Part shown: positions 33,794-42,429 of the stretch, in pieces | How positions within the stretch are numbered: the first letter of the stretch is position 1 | Layout of the letters: every line of letters begins with the position of its first letter | From: Paenarthrobacter sp. Z7-10 | GTDB taxonomy: Bacteria; Actinomycetota; Actinomycetes; Actinomycetales; Micrococcaceae | Reading direction: 5' to 3' | DNA: 48,627 bases | Assembly: GCF_026932795.1 (NCBI RefSeq) | Contig: NZ_JADPVH010000030.1 | Coordinates: forward strand, 1-48,627 | Notes under the pieces: model-generated | What the model was told of the DNA's origin: nothing | Seen by the model: the letters and a program-made list of their open reading frames with translations, nothing else | Database searches by the model: none | Program-made: the position numbers and the translations under genes

Positions 33794-36043
33794 TTACTCA
33801 GCGGCGCTTTCAGCGGCAACGGACTCAACGCCGTCAACGGAACCCTCGGCGTCCTGATCCCCGGCCACGACGGGCGAGAGGGACAGCTTTCCGCGGTCGT
33901 CGATCTTGGTGATTTCCACCTGGATCTTCTGCCCAACGGAAACGAAGTCGTCCACGTTGTCCACGCGCTTGCCGTTGGCCAGCTTGCGCAGCTCGGAGAT
34001 GTGCAGCAGCCCATCCTTGCCCGGTGTCAGCGAAACAAACGCGCCAAAGGTGGTGGTCTTGACGACCGTGCCCAGGTAGCGCTCGCCGATTTCCGGAATC
34101 TGCGGGTTGGCAATCGCGTTAATCGCCGACCGGGCAGCATCGGCGGAGGGACCATTGGTCGCGCCGATGTAGACCGTGCCGTCATCTTCGATCGAGATGT
34201 CGGCGCCGGTGTCCTCCTGGATCTGGTTGATCATCTTGCCCTTCGGGCCAATGACCTCGCCGATCTTATCCACCGGGATCTTGACCGCGATGACCCGCGG
34301 CGCGAACTCGGAGAGCTCGTCCGGCACGTCGATGGCGGCGTTGAGCACACCAAGGATGTGCAGCCGGGCCTCGCGCGCCTGCTTCAGCGCCGCGGCCAGG
34401 ACCGAGGCGGGGATACCGTCGAGCTTGGTGTCCAGCTGGATAGCTGTGACGAACTCACTCGTGCCGGCCACCTTGAAGTCCATGTCACCGAAAGCGTCTT
34501 CGGCGCCAAGAATGTCGGTCAACGCCGCATAGCGGGTCTGACCGTCCACCTGATCGGAGACCAAGCCCATGGCGATGCCGGCAACCGGCGCCTTCAGCGG
34601 CACACCGGCGTTGAGCAGGGACAGCGTCGAGGCGCAGACCGAACCCATCGAGGTGGAGCCGTTGGAGCTGAGGGCTTCGGAGACCTGGCGGATCGCGTAG
34701 GGGAATTCCTCCCGCGAGGGCAGCACCGGCATCAGGGCGCGCTCGGCGAGGGCGCCGTGGCCGATTTCGCGGCGCTTGGGCGAACCCACCCGACCGGTCT
34801 CGCCAGTGGAGTACGGCGGGAAGTTGTAGTTGTGCATGTAGCGCTTGCGCGTCACCGGGGACAGCGAGTCGATCTGCTGCTCCATCTTGAGCATGTTCAA
34901 GGTGGTCACTCCCAGGATCTGGGTTTCGCCACGCTCGAAGATGGCCGAGCCGTGCACGCGCGGCAGCACCTCCACCTCGGCGGTGAGCTGGCGGATGTCC
35001 GTCAGTCCCCGGCCGTCGATGCGGATCTGGTCCTTGAGGATGCGCTGGCGCACCACCTGCTTGGTGACGGAGCGGAAAGCAGCGGAAAGCTCCTTTTCGC
35101 GTCCCTCGAACGCGCTGGACAGCGAGCTGACCACCTCGTCCTTGAGCGCATCCGAGGCAATGTCCCGCTCCTGCTTGTCCGCGATCGCGAAGATTTCGGT
35201 CAGCTTGGCGGCCGCAGCGGATTCCACTGCCGCGTAGGCGTCATCCTGGTAATCGAGGAATACCGGGAATACAGCGGTCGGCTTGGCGGCACGGGCAGCC
35301 AGGTCGGCCTGGGCTTCGCACAGTGCCTTGATGAACGGCTTGGCCGCTTCCAGGCCCTCGGACACGATCTCCTCGGTCGGGGCGGTGGCGCCCTCTTCCT
35401 TGATCAGCTTCCAGGAGTTGTCCGTAGCCTCGGCTTCGACCATCATGATCGCCACGTCGCCGTCGTCGGTGACCTTGCCTGCCACCACCATGTTGAACAC
35501 GGCGTTCGCCAATTCGGAGTGCTTCGGGAAGGCCACCCACTGGCCATCTATCAGGGCAACGCGGACGCCGCCGATCGGGCCGGAGAAGGGCAGCCCGGAG
35601 AGCTGAGTGGACATCGAGGAGGCGTTGATGGCCACGACGTCGTACAGCACGTCGGGGTTGATCGCCAGTACGGTGACCACAATCTGGACCTCGTTGCGCA
35701 GGCCCTTGACGAAGGCCGGACGCAGCGGGCGGTCCATCAGGCGGCAGGCCAGGATGGCCTCGGTGGACGGGCGGCCTTCGCGGCGGAAGAACGAGCCCGG
35801 GATGCGGCCGGCGGCGTACATCCGCTCCTCCACATCGACGGTCAGCGGGAAGAAGTCGAAGCCTTCCCGCGGGTGCTTTCCGGCCGTGGTGGCGGAGAGC
35901 AGAGCGGTTTCTTCGTCGATGTAGACCATCGCCGCACCCGCAGCCTGCTGTGCTAGCCGGCCGGTTTCGAACCGGATGACACGCTGGCCAAAGCGGCCGT
36001 TGTCAATAACGGCCTCGGCATACTGAATTTCGGGACCCTCCAT
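33794..36043 (-). CDS. pnp: polyribonucleotide nucleotidyltransferase (PNPase)
   Basis: A 749-residue phosphorolytic 3'-5' exoribonuclease. The order is two RNase PH-like cores (first with [20 protein letters not shown] and FFRREGRPS, second with [11 protein letters not shown] and [10 protein letters not shown]) joined by an all-helical linker. A KH domain ([14 protein letters not shown], about residues 575-635) and an S1 domain ([15 protein letters not shown], about 645-715) follow, and the tail is acidic. It lies between rpsO and the M16 peptidase as in most actinobacteria. The long leader upstream may take part in autoregulation. Confidence 0.97.
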   Translation of the reverse strand: MEGPEIQYAEAVIDNGRFGQRVIRFETGRLAQQAAGAAMVYIDEETALLSATTAGKHPREGFDFFPLTVDVEERMYAAGRIPGSFFRREGRPSTEAILACRLMDRPLRPAFVKGLRNEVQIVVTVLAINPDVLYDVVAINASSMSTQLSGLPFSGPIGGVRVALIDGQWVAFPKHSELANAVFNMVVAGKVTDDGDVAIMMVEAEATDNSWKLIKEEGATAPTEEIVSEGLEAAKPFIKALCEAQADLAARAAKPTAVFPVFLDYQDDAYAAVESAAAAKLTEIFAIADKQERDIASDALKDEVVSSLSSAFEGREKELSAAFRSVTKQVVRQRILKDQIRIDGRGLTDIRQLTAEVEVLPRVHGSAIFERGETQILGVTTLNMLKMEQQIDSLSPVTRKRYMHNYNFPPYSTGETGRVGSPKRREIGHGALAERALMPVLPSREEFPYAIRQVSEALSSNGSTSMGSVCASTLSLLNAGVPLKAPVAGIAMGLVSDQVDGQTRYAALTDILGAEDAFGDMDFKVAGTSEFVTAIQLDTKLDGIPASVLAAALKQAREARLHILGVLNAAIDVPDELSEFAPRVIAVKIPVDKIGEVIGPKGKMINQIQEDTGADISIEDDGTVYIGATNGPSADAARSAINAIANPQIPEIGERYLGTVVKTTTFGAFVSLTPGKDGLLHISELRKLANGKRVDNVDDFVSVGQKIQVEITKIDDRGKLSLSPVVAGDQDAEGSVDGVESVAAESAAE

Positions 36044-36316
36044 AGAGAGTCACCTCCGTTTCCTGGTTGCTGTTTGTTGTCGCCAGGCAAACGCCGCCGG
36101 CCCGGAATCCCCCGTCTGTTGGTGGGGACCCGTTCAACACCCGGTCTTCGATCGAGATCCACGGGACGCCGTCAATCCAGCGTGCATTCCCGGGGATCAC
36201 TACCGAGGACCGCGAATGCGCGACGTCGGATGGCTCCTGATGTTCTTTAGTGCCGGCCGCGTAGACCGGCGAAAGGCGGCCCTTCCCAACTGGGAAGGGG
36301 CCGCCTCACGGTGCTG
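36044..36316 (-). other. 273-bp rpsO-pnp intergenic leader
   Basis: No convincing gene. On the minus strand it holds the hairpin after rpsO, a second small GCCGG/CCGGC stem, and an in-frame open stretch of about 65 codons (36200-36003) that runs into pnp and looks incidental. In other bacteria this interval holds RNase III processing sites used in pnp autoregulation. Confidence 0.4.
36274..36306 (-). terminator. hairpin downstream of rpsO
   Basis: A 15-bp stem with one bulged base (36274-36288 and 36291-36306) begins about 11 bases after the rpsO stop on the minus strand and is followed by TTT. It may act as a partial terminator or processing site between rpsO and pnp. Confidence 0.65.
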
Positions 36317-36586
36317 CTATCGGCGCAGACCGAGGCGCTCAATGAGCGAACGGTAGCGCGTGATGTCGGTCTTGCGCAGGTAATCCAGCAGACGACGACG
36401 ACGTCCCACCAGCAGCAGCAGGCCGCGGCGGGTGTGGTGGTCATGCTTGTGGGCCTTCAGGTGTTCGGTCAGGTCCAGAATGCGTCGGGACAGCATGGCG
36501 ACCTGAACCTCGGGCGAACCGGTGTCGCCTTCAACGGTGGCGTAGGCCTTCATGATTTCTTGCTTGACAGCGGCTTCAAGTGCCAC
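36317..36586 (-). CDS. rpsO: 30S ribosomal protein S15
   Basis: An 89-residue S15, which binds 16S rRNA early in small-subunit assembly. [34 protein letters not shown] and [12 protein letters not shown] are the family signatures. The start is GTG at 36586 with GGAG upstream. It is full-length and lies between ribF and pnp. Confidence 0.98.
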   Translation of the reverse strand: MALEAAVKQEIMKAYATVEGDTGSPEVQVAMLSRRILDLTEHLKAHKHDHHTRRGLLLLVGRRRRLLDYLRKTDITRYRSLIERLGLRR

Positions 36587-36729
36587 AAGTAACTCCTAGA
36601 GTTGTGCCGTGAGGCCCGAATCAGCAGTGTGCCGCCGGGGAAGACCGTAGATCCAACAGGCGCAAACGCCAGCCGACTGCAGGTCCGAATCCAGCAGCCA
36701 CGGACTGCAGCCGGATTCTCGGTCTTAGT

Positions 36730-37773
36730 TTACTCTGCGCGGCGTGGCTCTGTCGAAAGCGCATTCTGCCAGCCGGAGCGGGTGTCGGCTGGGGTGTCGG
36801 CTGGGGTGTCGGCTTCGCCAGACCGATCGCGGGCCAAAATGCTTCTGGTCTCGTCGACGTCACGGCACATCTGCTCCACCAGCGCCTCAGCTCCGGTGTA
36901 GGCGACCATGCCGCGCAGCCGGGCGACAAACTCTAGGACGACATTCTGGCCGTAGAGATCGAAGTCCTCAACCCGCTCCTGTGGGCGGTCGATCACGTAG
37001 GCCTCCACCTGCCGGCCGACATGGGCAAACGTGGGATTGGAGCCCACAGACACCGCGGCCGGCCAGCGGCTGCCTGCCTCATCCGTCAACCAGCCGGCGT
37101 AGATGCCGTCCGCGGGGATGAACCCGGTGGCCGCCGGCGAGAGATTCGCGGTGGGGAAACCGAGTTCGCGTCCCCGTCCGGCGCCATGCACCACCTCGCC
37201 ACGCATATGGTGCGGCCGGCCCAGCACCTCCGCCGCGGTAGCCACATCCCCGCGGCCGAGGGCCTCCCGCACCCAGGTCGAGGAACAGCGGCGGTCAGCG
37301 CCGAATTCGTCGATAACCATCACGTCGAAGCCCAAGCGCGCTCCCAAAGTCTCCATGGTGGCCAGGTCACCGGAGTTTCCGCGGCCAAACCGAACATCGT
37401 GGCCAATCACCACGGCCGCCGCCGCCAGAGAGTCGACGAAGACGGATTGGACAAACTCCTCCGGGCTCTGCTGCGCCAGCGCCAACGTGTAGGGCATCAC
37501 CAGCACGGCGTCCACGCCGCTGGCCGCCATGGTGTCCAGCCGGTCCGCCAGCGACATGATTTGCCTGGGCGCCGAGTCCGGGCGATGAACCTGCGCCGGG
37601 TGCGGATCGAATGTAATGGCCACGGCCGCTTCATCGCGGCTGCGGGCAGTGGCCACCAGCCGGGCCAGGACCTGCTGATGGCCCCTGTGCACGCCGTCAA
37701 AGTTTCCGAGCGTGACCACCGATGGTCCGAATCCAGCGGGAACCTCGGTCAGAGAATTCCAGAAGTGCACCAT
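36730..37773 (-). CDS. ribF: bifunctional riboflavin kinase/FAD synthetase
   Basis: A 347-residue RibF. The N-terminal adenylyltransferase has TLGNFDGVHRGH (HxGH-type site), ITFDPHP, VIGHDVRFGRG and CSSTWVREAL. The C-terminal kinase has VVHGAGRGRELGFPTANL and GIYAGWL. It makes FMN and FAD from riboflavin. The ATG at 37773 follows GAGGGTG. The last 20 or so residues carry a TPAD repeat from a 12-bp DNA repeat and lie outside the fold. Confidence 0.96.
   Translation of the reverse strand: MVHFWNSLTEVPAGFGPSVVTLGNFDGVHRGHQQVLARLVATARSRDEAAVAITFDPHPAQVHRPDSAPRQIMSLADRLDTMAASGVDAVLVMPYTLALAQQSPEEFVQSVFVDSLAAAAVVIGHDVRFGRGNSGDLATMETLGARLGFDVMVIDEFGADRRCSSTWVREALGRGDVATAAEVLGRPHHMRGEVVHGAGRGRELGFPTANLSPAATGFIPADGIYAGWLTDEAGSRWPAAVSVGSNPTFAHVGRQVEAYVIDRPQERVEDFDLYGQNVVLEFVARLRGMVAYTGAEALVEQMCRDVDETRSILARDRSGEADTPADTPADTRSGWQNALSTEPRRAE
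36781..36816. repeat. 12-bp tandem repeat at the 3' end of ribF
   Basis: Three 12-bp units (36781-36792, 36793-36804, 36805-36816, the last slightly diverged) encode the TPAD repeats in frame. Confidence 0.8.
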
Positions 37774-37862
37774 CACCCTCGCCTTTTTATGCGCGCTGCC
37801 CGCGTGCCGTCGTCGTCGTTCATCTGCGCCGTTGCCGGCCAAACCCTAACGTTACCCGCACC

Positions 37863-38549
37863 TCACGGCCGTTCCGGACCGTCCCATTGAGCCACCGGCC
37901 GGCGTCCGTCGTCCCTGGCAAGGGTCAGGATCCAGGCATCCGCCGGCGTACCGCGGTTGTCCGCAAAGCCGCGGACCTGCGCGTCGAAAGCGAAGCCAAG
38001 CTTCCAGGCAAGTTTGCGGCTGGCCCAATTGGGAACCAGCACCCGCCAGTGCAGGTACAGCAGATTGAGCTGGTCGAAGGAGTAGTCCAGCAGCAGCCTG
38101 GCGGCCCGCTCGGAGACGCCACGGCCCCGGGCATGCGGGCCGATATTAATGCCCACCTCGGCCGCACCGGGGCGGAAGGCGTGCAGCCCGATGGTGCCAA
38201 GCAGGGCATCGGTTGCCGCGTCCGCCACCGCAAAGGTCTGCTGCGAACCGTCGGTCCACCACTGAGGCACAACATCGTGGATGAAACTGCGGGCGTCCTC
38301 CCGCGCATAATCCAGCGGCACTTTGGTCCAGCGAACGGATTCGGGGTCCCGGCAATTGTGCACCAGTTGATCCGTATCCAGCTCGGTCAGGGCGCGCAGT
38401 GTCACGGTTCCGTCAGCCAACACCGGCACCACCGCTTCTGGGCGCAGCCCCGGCACGGCAGGATCGGGGCGCAGCCCCGGCACGGCAGGTTCCGTGCGCA
38501 GCCCCGGCACGGCACGATCCGGGCGGCGCGCCTTACCCAACTCTGTCAC
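37863..38549 (-). CDS. GNAT-family N-acetyltransferase (RimJ/RimL-like)
   Basis: A 228-residue acetyltransferase. The GNAT domain starts near residue 32 (TVTLRALTELDTDQLVHNC), shows IGLHAFRPGAAEVGINIGP, the acetyl-CoA loop HARGRGVSERAARLLLDY, and NWASRKLAWKLGF. This pattern is close to RimJ/RimL-type enzymes that acetylate proteins or small amines. The GTG start at 38549 overlaps the upstream gene (GTGA). The first 30 residues are three 9-residue repeats (AVPGLRPDP type) encoded by a 27-bp minisatellite. Confidence 0.88.
   Translation of the reverse strand: MTELGKARRPDRAVPGLRTEPAVPGLRPDPAVPGLRPEAVVPVLADGTVTLRALTELDTDQLVHNCRDPESVRWTKVPLDYAREDARSFIHDVVPQWWTDGSQQTFAVADAATDALLGTIGLHAFRPGAAEVGINIGPHARGRGVSERAARLLLDYSFDQLNLLYLHWRVLVPNWASRKLAWKLGFAFDAQVRGFADNRGTPADAWILTLARDDGRRPVAQWDGPERP
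38442..38522. repeat. 27-bp tandem repeat in the 5' end of the GNAT gene
   Basis: Three 27-bp units start at 38442, 38469 and 38496 and encode the 9-residue N-terminal repeats in frame. Confidence 0.85.
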
Positions 38550-39016
38550 GGGCGTATTCCAGCCTGCCCGCGATGCCGGTACAGCCACAGCAGGCCCAGG
38601 ATCGGCAACACCAGCGGCACATAGCCGTAGCCGCGGCCGAAGACGCTCCAGACCGTTTCCTGCGGGAAGGCCCTGCCGTCGAGCAGGCTCAGCGTGCCGA
38701 CCGCCAGCACCCCCAGCAATTCCACGCAGACCGCAGCTGTGGCGGCCCGGAACCAAAAGGATCCCCGGCGCGCCAGAGAGACAGTCGCGGCGATGTAGAC
38801 CACGGCGGCGAAGGCGGAAAGCAGATATGCCAGCGGCGCTTCGGAAAACTTGGTGGCAATCTGGAACGCGGCCCGGGCGGTGGCGGCGAGAGCGAAGATG
38901 CCGTACACAGCGATCAGGATCCGTCCCGGGCCGGTGGCCAGACCAGCGTCCGGCACGCTGGCCGGAACCGGGGCGGCGGGGTTTGCCGGGTCGGTGGGCT
39001 TTTGTCGGTGACTCAT
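38546..39016 (-). CDS. four-helix membrane protein of unknown function
   Basis: A 156-residue protein with a Pro/Ala-rich N-terminal tail and four hydrophobic helices (starting ILIAVYGIFALAATARAAFQ; the last is VPLVLPILGLLWLY). ATG 39016 has AGGAG 7 nt upstream; ATG 39031 is an alternative. Its stop overlaps the GNAT start. It lies in the truB operon. I recognise no family. Confidence 0.75.
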   Translation of the reverse strand: MSHRQKPTDPANPAAPVPASVPDAGLATGPGRILIAVYGIFALAATARAAFQIATKFSEAPLAYLLSAFAAVVYIAATVSLARRGSFWFRAATAAVCVELLGVLAVGTLSLLDGRAFPQETVWSVFGRGYGYVPLVLPILGLLWLYRHRGQAGIRP

Positions 39017-39039
39017 CGTGCTGCTCCTCATAGTTCTCC

Positions 39040-39408
39040 TCACGGATGGCCGTACCAGATCTGGGCCATCCGGGCCATCATTACGATGACCGTCACACCG
39101 ACGGCCGCCAGCACATAGTTGCTCCAAAAGCTGCGTTCCAGCAGCGCCCAGTAGAAGCCCGCAATGGGAAGGGCCAGTGCGGTAACCAGGTAGGCCCAGA
39201 ACTCCCACGGTTCGCCGGCCAGCTGCTCTCCCCCACCCACGCGCAGCAGGGATCCGACCAGATACACCAGCAGGAACAGTTCCACCGCGGCCACGGACAG
39301 CAGCGTCACATCATTTGGCACCTTCTTCAGTGCCGCGGCGAGGACACAAATGCCGGTGGAGATCAATCCAATCACGAGCCCGGCGACAAACCATCCGTCC
39401 AGAACCAC
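39040..39408 (-). CDS. four-helix membrane protein downstream of truB
   Basis: A 122-residue protein with about four hydrophobic helices (GWFVAGLVIGLISTGICVLA near the start, VLAAVGVTVIVMMARMAQIW at the end). It starts 3 nt after the truB stop. I recognise no family. With the next membrane gene it may form a small pair. Confidence 0.75.
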   Translation of the reverse strand: MVLDGWFVAGLVIGLISTGICVLAAALKKVPNDVTLLSVAAVELFLLVYLVGSLLRVGGGEQLAGEPWEFWAYLVTALALPIAGFYWALLERSFWSNYVLAAVGVTVIVMMARMAQIWYGHP

Positions 39409-39411
39409 GGT

Positions 39412-40338
39412 TCAGGTTCCGTTGGCAGGACGAAAGACCAGGACCGGTTTGGCATACTGTCCGGCGTCGGCCAGCAGCGCCACCACGGTTCCGTCCGGGC
39501 TGAAGGCCGCGGCTGGATGACCCGCAGTATGGCCAGCCCCGCTGCCGGCAATCCGGCGGCCGAAGGAAAGCTCGGCCGTTTCCTCCCCGGTCAGCTCGCG
39601 CACGGGCATCAGTGCCCTTGCGGCATCGGACATGTCCAGCAGTGCAAGGTGTTCGGCCAACTGCTCCAAGGTACTGGCGTCCTGGATGCGGAAGGGCCCA
39701 ACCCGGGTGCGCCGCAGCGCGGTGAGGTGACCGCCCACGGCCAGGGCGGAGCCAAGATCGCGTGCCAGCGCCCGGACGTAGGTCCCCGAGGAGCACTCGA
39801 CCGTCACGTCCACGTCGATCAGCTGGCTGCCGTCCTCGGCGCCCTGATCCTGCGAGTCCTGCGGGAGCCGTCGGATGGCATGGATGTCGAAACGGTGGAT
39901 GGTCACCGGCCTCGCGGCCAGCTGCACGTCCTTACCGGAACGTACGCGTGCGTAGGCGCGCTCGCCGTTGACCTTGATGGCGCTGACGCTGCTGGGGATC
40001 TGTAGTATCTCGCCGGTTAGGGCCGCGATCCCGGTCCGGATCGAATCCTCGGACACGGCCGCCGTCGTCGTACTCGCGGTGATCTCGCCCTCCGCGTCAT
40101 CCGTGACGGTGCTGCGGCCGAGACGAAGCGTGGCGTCATACGTTTTGGACGTCCCCACGATGTAGGTCAGCAGCCGGGTGGCTTTGTTGATGCCCAGGAC
40201 CAGGACACCCGTCGCCATCGGATCCAGCGTTCCGGCATGGCCCACTTTGCGTGTGTTAGCCAGCCGGCGCATGCGCGCCACCACGTCGTGGCTCGTCCAC
40301 CCCGGTGGCTTGTCCACGATGATCAGTCCCGAATCCAC
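39412..40338 (-). CDS. truB: tRNA pseudouridine(55) synthase
   Basis: A 308-residue TruB that makes pseudouridine 55 in the T-loop of tRNAs. IIVDKPPGWTSHDVV, the catalytic-Asp motif GHAGTLDPMATGVL, KTYDATLRLG, CSSGTYVRALARDLG and a PUA-like C-terminus are visible. GTG 40338 is chosen because TATACT (40346-40351) lies 7 nt upstream, giving a leaderless start. In many relatives truB follows rbfA directly; here an aminotransferase gene on the other strand separates them. Confidence 0.96.
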   Translation of the reverse strand: MDSGLIIVDKPPGWTSHDVVARMRRLANTRKVGHAGTLDPMATGVLVLGINKATRLLTYIVGTSKTYDATLRLGRSTVTDDAEGEITASTTTAAVSEDSIRTGIAALTGEILQIPSSVSAIKVNGERAYARVRSGKDVQLAARPVTIHRFDIHAIRRLPQDSQDQGAEDGSQLIDVDVTVECSSGTYVRALARDLGSALAVGGHLTALRRTRVGPFRIQDASTLEQLAEHLALLDMSDAARALMPVRELTGEETAELSFGRRIAGSGAGHTAGHPAAAFSPDGTVVALLADAGQYAKPVLVFRPANGT

Positions 40339-40345
40339 GTTTTCC

Positions 40346-40351
40346 AGTATA
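40346..40351 (-). promoter_or_regulatory. -10 hexamer TATACT of the truB operon
   Basis: TATACT on the minus strand lies 7 nt before GTG 40338 and is close to the -10 consensus. Confidence 0.6.
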
Positions 40352-40478
40352 TGGCCGGGCCAGCCTGCCCAATTCGCCGGCCCGATTCGCCTGCCGAACC
40401 GGGCTGGCACGCCCGCCCACAGCACCGGCCACAGCACCGCCCACAGCTGCGGCGTCCGCCGCACGGGATGATTGAGGT

Positions 40479-40484
40479 TAGGAT
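40479..40484 (+). promoter_or_regulatory. -10 hexamer TAGGAT of the aminotransferase gene
   Basis: TAGGAT is followed by 7 nt and the ATG at 40492. It is back to back with the truB promoter. Confidence 0.5.
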
Positions 40485-40491
40485 TCCAGCT

Positions 40492-41712
40492 ATGCCCCAG
40501 CTTGCACCTCAGGTTTCAGATCTCCCACCCAACCAGATCCGCCAGATCACGGAAGCTGCGTGGGCACAGCCCGGCAGCCTGGTGCTCAGTATCGGCGAGC
40601 CCGGATTTCCGGTGCCGGCCCACGTGCTCGACGCCGGCATTGCCACCTTGGCGCGCGATGAGACCAATTACACCCCTAACGCGGGGATCGCACCCCTGCG
40701 TGCCGCCTTCGCCAAGCGCTTCCACGAGCTCAATGGCGTGGCGGTCGACGCGTCCGCGGTTTTCGTCACCTCCGGCGCCCAGCAGGGACTGCATCTGGCA
40801 ATGAGCCTGCTGTTGGCACCTGGCGATGAGATCCTGGTGCCGAATCCGGGCTACCCCACTTTTGCGATGACGAGCCGGCTGCTCAACGCCGTGCCGGTTC
40901 CCTATCCGTTGTACCCGGAGCACGGATTCCAGCCCCAGCTGGCGGATCTGGAAGCCCTCCTGACGGAGCGTACCCGGGTCCTGATGCTCAACTCGCCGTC
41001 CAACCCCCTGGGCGCTGTTTTTCCCGCCGACCTCACCCGGAGGCTGGTGGAACTGGCCCGCAAGCATGACCTGTGGATCATCTCAGATGAGTGCTACGAA
41101 GCATTCACCTTTGATGTTCCGCATACCAGTCCAGCCGTTTTCGACACGGACGGCCGGGTGTTCACCTCATTCACCACGTCCAAGACCTACGGGCTAACCG
41201 GTTTGCGGGTGGGTGCGCTCGTCATTCCGCAGGCTCCGAGCGGAGGGGCTGCTGCTTCCGCCCGGGAGTCTGGCCAGGACGCTTTGCCGCTCCTGGATCT
41301 GCAGGCGGTGACGGCCACCGTCGTCGAATCCACGTATTCGTGTGTCAGCACGCCAGCCCAGTATGCCGCTCTGGCAGCCCTGACCGGGCCACAGGATTAT
41401 GTCAGTACGGCCCGCCGACACTATCGGGCCAACCGGGACGCTGCCGCGGCCGTGCTGCGGCAAAAGGGCATTCGGTATTTGGATGCGCAGGGCGCTTTTT
41501 ATCTGTGGGCGGACATGTCACATGCCAGTGGAGGCGACATCCGCGCCTGGGTGCACCGATTCCTGGCCGAGGACGGCGTCGCAGTAGCGCCCGGGACGGC
41601 CTTTGGGTCCATCGGCGAAGGCTGGATTCGAATTGCGCTCTGCGGGGACAGCACCGAACTCATCGCCGGCGTCAGCCGCCTGCCCGCTCCCGTGCCACTG
41701 CCCCAACTCTAA
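40492..41712 (+). CDS. PLP-dependent aminotransferase, class I/II
   Basis: A 406-residue fold-type I aminotransferase. SIGEPGFPVP, NYTPNAGIAPLRAA, VTSGAQQGLHLA, NPGYPTF, MLNSPSNPLGAV, DECYEAF and the PLP lysine in SFTTSKTYGLTGLRVG are all present, and the substrate-carboxylate Arg lies in WIRIALCG. The leaderless ATG at 40492 is preferred over ATG 40468. Substrate specificity (aspartate, alanine, aromatic or other) cannot be told by eye. It stands alone between rbfA and truB, opposite in direction to both. Confidence 0.92.
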   Translation: MPQLAPQVSDLPPNQIRQITEAAWAQPGSLVLSIGEPGFPVPAHVLDAGIATLARDETNYTPNAGIAPLRAAFAKRFHELNGVAVDASAVFVTSGAQQGLHLAMSLLLAPGDEILVPNPGYPTFAMTSRLLNAVPVPYPLYPEHGFQPQLADLEALLTERTRVLMLNSPSNPLGAVFPADLTRRLVELARKHDLWIISDECYEAFTFDVPHTSPAVFDTDGRVFTSFTTSKTYGLTGLRVGALVIPQAPSGGAAASARESGQDALPLLDLQAVTATVVESTYSCVSTPAQYAALAALTGPQDYVSTARRHYRANRDAAAAVLRQKGIRYLDAQGAFYLWADMSHASGGDIRAWVHRFLAEDGVAVAPGTAFGSIGEGWIRIALCGDSTELIAGVSRLPAPVPLPQL

Positions 41713-41772
41713 ATCGAGCGAGTACTCCGTGCTCGATACAGGGCTGTATCGAGCACGGCGTACTCACTCGAT
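41713..41772. terminator. 28-bp-stem hairpin between aminotransferase and rbfA
   Basis: 41713-41740 and 41745-41772 pair over 28 bp with two mismatches and a 4-nt loop. It starts right after the aminotransferase stop and ends 7 bases before the rbfA stop, so it can end both convergent transcripts. Confidence 0.75.
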
Positions 41773-41779
41773 AGGTATG

Positions 41780-42220
41780 TCAGTCCTCGGGTTCGCCGTC
41801 GTCCTCGGGCTTGCGGTAGGGGTCCGGGTCGCCGGCAAACGCCGCACCCTCGGCGATCGCGGCAACCTCGGCATCACGAGCCTTGGCCACCCGCAGCAGC
41901 TCCTCAAGATGACCGGCATTGACGGGGATCTCGTCGGCAACGAATTCGAGCGTGGGCGTCAGCCGCACGGTGATGTTGCGGCCGACTTCCTGGCGCAGCA
42001 CGCCACGTGCCCTGTCCAGTCCCACCTTGGCGTCCGCCTGGGCTGTCTCGTCACCGAGGACCGTGTAATAAACGGTGGCATGCTGGAGATCATTCGTCAC
42101 CCGCGCATCGGTCACGGTGATGCCCTCAACCCGGGGATCCTTCACCCGCCGCCGCAGTCCTTCGGCAACAACAACCTTAATCCGCTGCGCCAACTTAGCA
42201 GCGCGGGCCGAATCGGCCAT
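41780..42220 (-). CDS. rbfA: 30S ribosome-binding factor A
   Basis: A 146-residue RbfA, a KH-type factor for late 30S maturation. ADSARAAKLAQRIKVVVAE, ITVTDARVTNDLQHATVYYT and RLTPTLEFVADE are family marks. The ATG at 42220 is preceded by GAGGAG. A short acidic tail ends the protein. It follows infB after 209 bp. Confidence 0.96.
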   Translation of the reverse strand: MADSARAAKLAQRIKVVVAEGLRRRVKDPRVEGITVTDARVTNDLQHATVYYTVLGDETAQADAKVGLDRARGVLRQEVGRNITVRLTPTLEFVADEIPVNAGHLEELLRVAKARDAEVAAIAEGAAFAGDPDPYRKPEDDGEPED

Positions 42221-42385
42221 GACAAACTCCTCAAAATAAGACGTCCGACGGCGACGCGGAAGCGTCGGGTGGAAAGTCACGTTGTGTGTGAGCGCAGTGA
42301 AGCGCCCCTGGCCGCGGAAGCTCCCTGCCGGCATAGCAGCGAAGGGAGCAGCCGGGGGACGGGCGGTACCCCCGAACGGCGAAGC

Positions 42386-42421
42386 AGGTGGGGCCGCCGG
42401 ACGAATCCAGCGGTCCCACCT
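42386..42421 (-). terminator. hairpin downstream of infB
   Basis: A 12-bp stem with one wobble pair (42386-42397 and 42410-42421) and a 12-nt loop lies just after the infB stop. No U-tract follows. The rest of the 209-bp gap holds two smaller stems and no gene. Confidence 0.5.
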
Positions 42422-42429
42422 GATGTCCA

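Noticed and set aside
32966-35956. Very long plus-strand open frame opposite pnp and the M16 peptidase gene
   Set aside because: It is a GC-driven shadow of two certain genes; its composition (Gly/His/Arg/Asp-rich, no domain) is not protein-like.
36003-36200. Small open frame upstream of and overlapping pnp
   Set aside because: It has no Shine-Dalgarno and no recognisable sequence, and it overlaps the pnp start; a leader is more likely.
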